Of a stretch of DNA of 11,372 bases, positions 6,923 to 11,372 are shown one piece after another. Location of the stretch: contig JBELML010000176.1 of NCBI GenBank assembly GCA_042095835.1, forward strand, positions 1 to 11,372, read 5' to 3'. The stretch is from DATFKA01 sp042095835 (GTDB taxonomy: Bacteria; Bacteroidota; Bacteroidia; Chitinophagales; Saprospiraceae). Below the pieces are notes generated by a model, which worked only from the letters and a program-made list of their open reading frames with translations, did no database searches and was not told the origin of the DNA. A program made the translations under genes and the position numbers. How positions within the stretch are numbered: position 1 is the first letter of the stretch; each line of letters opens with the position of its first letter.

Positions 6923-9061
6923 ATGCTAACTAGAAACCTTATCCTGTCTTTTCTGCTTTGCCCTTTTCTGATACATGCCCAAGATGCTTATCACCAAGGA
7001 CTAGATAGTCGATTGCAAAGCGACTACAGCCTTCCTGCTGCCAGCTGGGTAATAGGAAACACAGAACAAGGTATCTACAACGATGTGATTTCTTACGGAT
7101 GTTCGGAGCAGACCGTGACGATCTCGGAGCAAGATTTTAGCTTGGCTTCACAAGTAGGGGTAGCACAAGCTGGTAATAATCCCTGGGATAGTGGTTGGAA
7201 TATTCGAAACAACAGCCGCGTGAACCAAGGAGATAAAGTGCTTGTCCTTTTTTATTTACGATCATTATCTGGCTCGGCCAAGGTGAATGTTTTTGCCGAA
7301 AGGAGTTCAGACTTTTTCAAAGAGTTCTACCTCAGTACCGAAGTCGAGGAAGACTGGACCCCTTTCCTCATTCGGTTTGAATCGACCGATACCTATAATG
7401 CTAATGAGCTGGTTTTTGGTTATCATCTAGCCCTTCAGCAGCAAGATTTACAGATTGGAGGATTCACCGTGATTAATTATGCTAAACAAGTACAGTTAGA
7501 AGACCTGCCTACCCAACTCAATAATGAAAGATACGGTGGCTACGAAGTAGATGCAGAATGGAGAACTACTGCTGCTGCAAATATTAATAGCTTGAGAAAA
7601 GCGAATCTCCAAATCCAATTCACTAACAGTGCTGGAGATCCAATCAGTAATGTACCCATAACAATAGAAATGCAGCAGCATCTTTTTGATTTTGGTACTG
7701 CTATCACTGCGAATCGTCTTGCCGGGAACAACCAAAACGATCCTGTTTATCAAGAGAAATTAGGCAATCTCGATGGTAAAGGGCATGGCTTTAGTTCGCT
7801 AGTCTTTGAGAATGATCTCAAATGGGATGGCTGGGAAGAGCAATGGTTTGTCAATAATCAAAGTGTCATTAATGCGGTGAATTGGGTTCATCAGCAAGGA
7901 TTTCGATTTAGAGGACACAATTTAGTTTGGCCAGGTTTTCAATATTTACCAGAAGATATTCAGCCTAATCGAAATAATCCTACTTACGTCTGGAATCGGA
8001 TACAAGGCCGTCTGCGAGATATGTTGGAAACACCTGGCCTCGGGGCCGATCGAGTACAGGAATGGGATGTGCTCAACGAAATTGTAGCGAATACAGACCT
8101 GGAACCTACCTTCCAGCAGGTCGATGGAAATGTTACGGGCAGAGAATTCTACGCTGATATTTTTAAAGAAGCTAAAACGCGCTCGCCCGATACAAAGCTT
8201 TATCTCAATGATTATGTTACGATTAGTCAAAATAACACCAGTGGTGTTCAATACAATATCTTGCATTCTCGCGTGCAAGAGCTGCTTGAGGCTGGAGCAC
8301 CTATTGATGGTATTGGCTTTCAAGGGCATGTCGGAACCAATCCAATCGGTATTCCGGATGTACTTTTTGTGCTAGATGATTTTTATGATCGATATGGTCT
8401 GCTTGCTAAAATTACCGAATTTGATATGCCTCCTGACGTATCAGAAACCCTGGCGGCGAATTATCTAGGCGATATTTTGACGGCCTGCTTTGGCCATGAA
8501 AGTATGGATGGTTTTATCTTTTGGAACTTTTGGGATGGCCATTATTGGTTGAATCCAGGAGCGCATTTATTTGCAGAAGATTGGTCGGTAACGCCAGCAG
8601 GCGAGCGATATTTTGAACTGGTTTTTGAGGAATGGTGGACAGATACCACCGCTATGACTTCCAACGAGGGGCTTGCTTCTATTGATGGGTTTAAAGGGAA
8701 GTATGAGGTGTTTTATGGCTGTGGAGCAGAGACTATTCGCCAAAGCTTTACATTAGATAAAGATACTACGCTCAACCTGATTTGCGATGCACAAGTCACT
8801 GCTGTTCGTCCGGGGCAGGAGCAGCCATCACTAGCGTTTCAGTTAGTACCTAATCCGGGGAATGGACCTATTTTTGTAGAATTAGAAAAAGAGGAGCCGG
8901 CAGAACTCCGTCTTTTTGATCTTGCTGGTAGGCTAATACATCGCCAAAGCATCCAGACCAAAAGGACCTTAATCGATGTCGATCTAAAGGGAACCGTCTA
9001 TTGGGTAGAAATACTACAAGATCGTCAGCGAGGTATTGAGAAATTGATTATTGTCCGTTAG
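6923..9061 (+). CDS. Secreted GH10 endo-1,4-beta-xylanase with T9SS tail
   Basis: A 712-residue multidomain enzyme that would cleave internal beta-1,4 bonds of xylan with retention of configuration. Residues 1-19 are a Sec signal peptide ending in HAQ. Residues about 40-190 form a beta-rich jelly-roll-like region that may be a carbohydrate-binding module. A short Ig-like strand region follows (about 225-262). The GH10 barrel covers about 255-575: FENDLKW (295-301), GHNLVW (331-336), WDVLNE with acid/base E386, LYLNDY (426-431), GFQGH (465-469), and ITEFD with nucleophile E499. FWNFWDGHYW (533-542) matches the C-terminal active-site strand. After a small domain (about 588-622), residues 637-712 form a type A T9SS sorting domain (LVPNP, then LRLFDLAGRL, and a final LIIVR). 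The enzyme would thus be exported by Sec, then passed through the type IX system to the surface or medium. Confidence 0.95.
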   Translation: MLTRNLILSFLLCPFLIHAQDAYHQGLDSRLQSDYSLPAASWVIGNTEQGIYNDVISYGCSEQTVTISEQDFSLASQVGVAQAGNNPWDSGWNIRNNSRVNQGDKVLVLFYLRSLSGSAKVNVFAERSSDFFKEFYLSTEVEEDWTPFLIRFESTDTYNANELVFGYHLALQQQDLQIGGFTVINYAKQVQLEDLPTQLNNERYGGYEVDAEWRTTAAANINSLRKANLQIQFTNSAGDPISNVPITIEMQQHLFDFGTAITANRLAGNNQNDPVYQEKLGNLDGKGHGFSSLVFENDLKWDGWEEQWFVNNQSVINAVNWVHQQGFRFRGHNLVWPGFQYLPEDIQPNRNNPTYVWNRIQGRLRDMLETPGLGADRVQEWDVLNEIVANTDLEPTFQQVDGNVTGREFYADIFKEAKTRSPDTKLYLNDYVTISQNNTSGVQYNILHSRVQELLEAGAPIDGIGFQGHVGTNPIGIPDVLFVLDDFYDRYGLLAKITEFDMPPDVSETLAANYLGDILTACFGHESMDGFIFWNFWDGHYWLNPGAHLFAEDWSVTPAGERYFELVFEEWWTDTTAMTSNEGLASIDGFKGKYEVFYGCGAETIRQSFTLDKDTTLNLICDAQVTAVRPGQEQPSLAFQLVPNPGNGPIFVELEKEEPAELRLFDLAGRLIHRQSIQTKRTLIDVDLKGTVYWVEILQDRQRGIEKLIIVR

Positions 9062-9075
9062 TAAAAAAGAAGTAT

Positions 9076-9645
9076 ATGCAGTTTATAAAAGGTTTATTCG
9101 GTTTGGTTCTATGTTTGATTTTATGCACCTGCGCCTATCAAGGTGCCATCAAACCAGACTTATTTTCAGCTACGGATTGGACGATCTCAGAAGAGGCAGA
9201 ATGGACTTTCCAAGGGAAACAGCTAGTCGCAAAAGTCGACTCAGGGATGAGTGCTTTTATGACGAAGGCAGTATATGGAGATTTTGAGCTGATAATTGAT
9301 TTCAAACCAGATAGTACAGTCAATTCTGGTATTTTCGCTAGGTGCCAGGAGCGTGTACTTTCCGCAACCGATTGCTATGAATTCAATATCTGGGACAATC
9401 ATCCCAACCAGACTTTTCGTACAGGAGCACTCGTGACGCACGGTCCTCCCTTAGCCCATGTGAATACGATCAATCAGTGGAATACGTATAAAATTCGTTG
9501 TCAAGGCACTCAGCTCAAGGCATGGATCAATAACCAATTGGTTGTTGACAAAACAGATAATCAATTGGAGAAAGGTTTCATTTCATTACAAGCGGCTGGT
9601 CAAGGCACTATCCGCTTCCGAAATTTACGCTTTAAACCGCTATAG
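9076..9645 (+). CDS. DUF1080 (3-keto-disaccharide hydrolase family) lipoprotein
   Basis: A 189-residue concanavalin/LamG-like jelly-roll protein of the PF06439 family, annotated as 3-keto-disaccharide hydrolase. Some members act on 3-keto-glycosides, and many are untested and may bind glycans. The N-terminal 19 residues form a hydrophobic signal ending in LCTC, which fits a lipobox imperfectly (Thr at -1), so lipidation at Cys19 is probable but not certain. The family pattern is clear: YGDFELIIDF (67-76), NSGIFAR (83-89), YEFNIWD (101-107), WNTYKIRCQG (135-144), LKAWINNQ (147-154) and TIRFRNLRF (178-186). It starts 14 nt after the xylanase stop, so it is most likely in the same operon and acts with it on extracellular polysaccharide. 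Confidence 0.9.
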   Translation: MQFIKGLFGLVLCLILCTCAYQGAIKPDLFSATDWTISEEAEWTFQGKQLVAKVDSGMSAFMTKAVYGDFELIIDFKPDSTVNSGIFARCQERVLSATDCYEFNIWDNHPNQTFRTGALVTHGPPLAHVNTINQWNTYKIRCQGTQLKAWINNQLVVDKTDNQLEKGFISLQAAGQGTIRFRNLRFKPL

Positions 9646-9787
9646 AGCATTGGAGTTTCTGCGCTCTTCTAAGCAGCAGGCCTGTTGAAAATACAAAAAA
9701 AACACTAAGGCCAACGCATTAAAATAAAAACTGAAAAAGAATTGCATATTACTCGGAATTAAGTGTAAAAAAGGTCATAAGTGAAGT
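9646..9787. other. Intergenic, nothing recognised
   Basis: An A-rich stretch between the DUF1080 lipoprotein gene and the dispersed repeat. No ORF, promoter match or convincing terminator is seen. A 5-bp inverted pair (AGAGC at 9644-9648, GCTCT at 9663-9667) overlaps the stop codon but lacks a following T-run. Confidence 0.4.
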
Positions 9788-9962
9788 GCGGGAGGCCGCC
9801 TAGGCATTGTTTGAGCGGAGCGAGTTTGGCTAGGCAAGATTTTTTTGCTTCGTTTTTGTATCGAATGACAAAAATGAAGATGCTAGAGCGGTTTTGAATT
9901 GAAGTTTTAGTTGAATTTATAAAAAATTGCAGTGTAATTTTTTTTGGTGCGTTTGCCCTAAA
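9788..9962 (+). repeat. Dispersed intergenic repeat, copy 2 (longer)
   Basis: The core 9878-9962 is about 89% identical to positions 1-84. The upstream part (9788-9877) shares its distinctive base composition: a GC-rich head with the 8-bp palindrome GCCTAGGC at 9798-9805 and CTAGGCA at both 9800-9806 and 9830-9836, then T-rich DNA with a 12-bp hairpin. GCCTAG at 9798-9803 can also pair with CTAGGC at 9830-9835. In the core, AAAAAATT (9921-9928) and AATTTTTT (9936-9943) form an A/T inverted repeat. No ORF is carried, and no terminal inverted repeats or target duplication are evident. The left boundary is a guess because copy 1 is cut by the window edge. It lies 72 nt before the second DUF1080 gene, in the same orientation relative to the downstream gene as copy 1. 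Confidence 0.75.
9848..9879 (+). other. 12-bp hairpin inside the dispersed repeat
   Basis: CTTCGTTTTTGT at 9848-9859 pairs with ACAAAAATGAAG at 9868-9879 across an 8-nt loop (ATCGAATG). Eleven pairs are Watson-Crick and one is G-T, which is still a pair in RNA. The downstream arm overlaps the first two bases of the conserved 85-nt core. This suggests the element is structured when transcribed, or cruciform-prone. Confidence 0.65.
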
Positions 9963-10034
9963 AAAACACCATCAAAAATAAAATTTAAACATACTCTTCT
10001 TAAATTACTCGTCTAATTAATCCAGTCAAACATC

Positions 10035-10727
10035 ATGCGCTATTTTACGCTTCTAGCTTGCTTATGCTGCTTCACCTTTGTTACTGCCCAAAACGATGGA
10101 TTTATTGAGTTGTTTAATGGCAAAAATCTAGATGGCTGGACGGCAGCCAAGGAAAAACCCAACTCCTTTATAGTAGAGGATGGTTTGTTAAAATGTGTAG
10201 ATGGGCGGTCCCACCTCTTTTATTCTGGATCAGTGGGTGATGCAGATTTCAAAAACTTCGAACTAAAAGTGAAAGCAAAAACCACCAAAGGTGCAAACTC
10301 AGGTGTGTATTTTCATACCAAATACCAGGAATCAGGTTGGCCAGAAGCCGGATTTGAAGCCCAGGTGAATTCTACTCATACCGATGCTAAAAAAACGGGT
10401 AGCCTCTACGGTGTCGTCAATATTTGGGCGCCGGATAAAGACAAAACCAAGTCTCACCCCTTAGTCAGGGTCAATCAAAATCAGGAGGTTTTCCTTCACC
10501 AAAAGCAAGCACCCTCTAAAGATGGCAAGTGGTTCGATTATCACATCATCGTAAAAGATCAAACCATCACTATCAAAGTAAATGGAGAGACCCAAGTGGT
10601 CTGGAATCAACCCGAAGATTGGGATAGGACGGGTCGCCGCATTGGAAGTGGTACCATCGGAATACAAGCCCATGATCCAGATAGTAAAGTGCACTATGCA
10701 TCTATTCAAATCAAGGTGCTAGACTAA
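10035..10727 (+). CDS. DUF1080 (3-keto-disaccharide hydrolase family) secreted protein
   Basis: A 230-residue PF06439 family member. The N-terminus is a signal-peptidase I type signal (hydrophobic 4-17, cleavage after VTA-Q or TAQ-N), so unlike the 189-residue paralogue it should be released into the periplasm rather than lipidated. The jelly-roll signature is complete: LFNGKNLDGW (26-35), F-I-V-E-D-G-L-L (45-52), NFELKVKAK (74-82), ANSGVYFHT (87-95), FEAQVN (107-112), GKWFDYHIIVKD (164-175), ITIKVNGE (178-185) and GTIGIQAHDPDSKVHYASIQIK (206-227). It probably binds or hydrolyses a modified disaccharide or glycan. It is transcribed alone or from within the dispersed repeat upstream; no clear -7 box was found in the 72-nt leader. 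The next gene, coaD, is unrelated in function. Confidence 0.92.
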   Translation: MRYFTLLACLCCFTFVTAQNDGFIELFNGKNLDGWTAAKEKPNSFIVEDGLLKCVDGRSHLFYSGSVGDADFKNFELKVKAKTTKGANSGVYFHTKYQESGWPEAGFEAQVNSTHTDAKKTGSLYGVVNIWAPDKDKTKSHPLVRVNQNQEVFLHQKQAPSKDGKWFDYHIIVKDQTITIKVNGETQVVWNQPEDWDRTGRRIGSGTIGIQAHDPDSKVHYASIQIKVLD

Positions 10728-10768
10728 GTAACGGACAAAGAATTCCGCCACCAATCAATAAGTTATTT

Positions 10769-10803
10769 TTTGATCGTAACTAAATTGCATTTTTTTATCT
10801 TGC
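10769..10803 (+). promoter_or_regulatory. Weak candidate promoter for coaD
   Basis: TTTG at 10769-10772 and TATCTTGC at 10796-10803 (6 of 8 against TAnnTTTG) are 23 nt apart, slightly longer than usual for the Bacteroidota -33/-7 pair. The start codon follows 33 nt later. It is the best match in this short gap, but weak. Confidence 0.25.
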
Positions 10804-10836
10804 GCTTCTTATAGGATATCCACAAAACGAATAACC

Positions 10837-11307
10837 ATGTCTAAAATCGCGGTTTTCCCAGGTAGCTTTGACCCTATCACGGTCGGGCATGTAGATTTAG
10901 TGACGCGTTCCTTACCTCTTTTTGATAAAATCATTGTTGCTGTGGGGATCAATACCCAGAAGAAATACTTATTCAGTTTAGAGCAGCGCCTAGAATGGTT
11001 GGAGGCCGTTTTTGCAGACGAACCCAAAGTGGAAGTCGGTCATTTCCAAAACCTAACGGCCGACTATTGTAAAAAGATTGGAGCGAAGTACCTCTTACGT
11101 GGCCTAAGAAATTCCTCCGATTTTGACTACGAAAAAACCATTTCTCAACTGAATAACATTATCGGTGGTGGCTTGGAAACCATCTTCCTGATTGCGCAGC
11201 CAGGCTACTCTCATATCAGCTCTACCATCGTCCGCGAAATTATAAAGGGCGGGGGAGATGCCAGTGTCTTTCTACCACCACAAGTGAAAATTATGGAGGA
11301 ATCTTGA
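10837..11307 (+). CDS. coaD: Phosphopantetheine adenylyltransferase
   Basis: Catalyses the fourth step of coenzyme A synthesis: ATP plus 4'-phosphopantetheine gives dephospho-CoA plus pyrophosphate, in the cytoplasm. All family motifs are present: PGSFDPITVGH at residues 8-18, containing the nucleotidyltransferase T-x-G-H (T15-H18); the phosphopantetheine/ATP-contact loop LLRGLRNSSDFDYE (86-99, with R88 and R91); ETIFL (114-118); and the C-terminal ISSTIVRE (127-134) that binds ATP phosphates. The 156-residue length is normal for the bacterial hexameric enzyme. The ATG is set by the conserved S-K-I-A-V-F-P-G-S-F start. This is the one clear housekeeping gene in the window and shows that the region is chromosomal. 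A heptamer repeat array begins 18 nt after its stop. Confidence 0.98.
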   Translation: MSKIAVFPGSFDPITVGHVDLVTRSLPLFDKIIVAVGINTQKKYLFSLEQRLEWLEAVFADEPKVEVGHFQNLTADYCKKIGAKYLLRGLRNSSDFDYEKTISQLNNIIGGGLETIFLIAQPGYSHISSTIVREIIKGGGDASVFLPPQVKIMEES

Positions 11308-11325
11308 TTTAGACTGTGCTTTGCT

Positions 11326-11372
11326 AGGTGTCTGGTTCCAGGTGTCAAGTGTCAGGTTCCAAGTGTCAGGTG
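11326..11372 (+). repeat. Heptanucleotide tandem array, truncated by window end
   Basis: Six full 7-bp units and a partial seventh in perfect phase: AGGTGTC, TGGTTCC, AGGTGTC, AAGTGTC, AGGTTCC, AAGTGTC, AGGTG. The AAGTGTC unit is a rotation of CAAGTGT in the array at 2361-2437. The same strand carries the GTGTC form in both places. The array probably continues beyond the window. Confidence 0.85.

Noticed and set aside
7946..8329. 127-residue minus-strand open frame inside the xylanase gene
   Set aside because: It lies wholly antisense to the conserved GH10 barrel, with no domain or start signal; it is a shadow of the codon pattern.
91..9645. Canonical polysaccharide utilization locus
   Set aside because: A sulfatase, xylanase and DUF1080 proteins are present, but there is no SusC/SusD pair, hybrid two-component system or anti-sigma/sigma pair, and unrelated genes lie between.
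9644..9667. Intrinsic terminator after the DUF1080 lipoprotein gene
   Set aside because: Only a 5-bp stem with a 14-nt loop, overlapping the stop codon and not followed by a T-run.

Overview
The window looks like chromosomal DNA of a free-living, probably marine or sediment Bacteroidota. The evidence is a type IX secretion (Por) tail on a glycoside hydrolase, many lipoproteins, a sulfatase together with a GH10 xylanase and two DUF1080 proteins, almost no Shine-Dalgarno sequences, and a match to the Bacteroidota -7 promoter box (TAnnTTTG). A Lewinella/Saprospiraceae-like relative is my best guess, but this is inference. No rRNA, tRNA, insertion sequence, CRISPR array or phage gene was seen.

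Layout, left to right. Positions 1-84 are one copy of a dispersed intergenic repeat that stops 6 nt before a sulfatase lipoprotein gene (91-1635, +). Converging on it is a two-gene minus-strand unit of small Cys-containing proteins (1630-1821 and 1828-2169), with a good promoter match at 2204-2211. A 507-nt intergenic region follows, holding an 11-unit heptanucleotide array (2361-2437) and a C-rich, partly 7-bp-periodic block with a 30-bp direct repeat (2492-2604). Next come a CAP/SCP-domain lipoprotein (2677-3225, +) and a 560-residue protein with possible peptidoglycan-binding modules and a lysozyme-like segment but no signal peptide (3323-5005, +). A Kelch-propeller lipoprotein (5011-6003, -) converges on the latter. 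From 6194 a tightly spaced + strand cluster encodes a class I SAM methyltransferase, a secreted GH10 endo-xylanase with a T9SS tail, and a DUF1080 lipoprotein (to 9645). A 389-nt gap carries a second, longer copy of the dispersed repeat (9788-9962). It is followed by a second DUF1080 protein (10035-10727), then coaD (10837-11307), and finally another heptanucleotide array that runs off the right edge (11326-11372).

The sulfatase, xylanase and two DUF1080 proteins would act outside the cytoplasm on polysaccharides: desulfation, xylan chain cleavage, and disaccharide processing or glycan binding. There is no SusC/SusD pair, so this is not a canonical polysaccharide utilization locus within the window. 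The CAP, Kelch, methyltransferase and coaD genes have no obvious role in that theme. The least explained material is non-coding: the ~85-175 bp dispersed element with its hairpins, and the two related heptamer arrays. Among proteins, the signal-less lysozyme-like protein and the small Cys-containing gene pair deserve attention.
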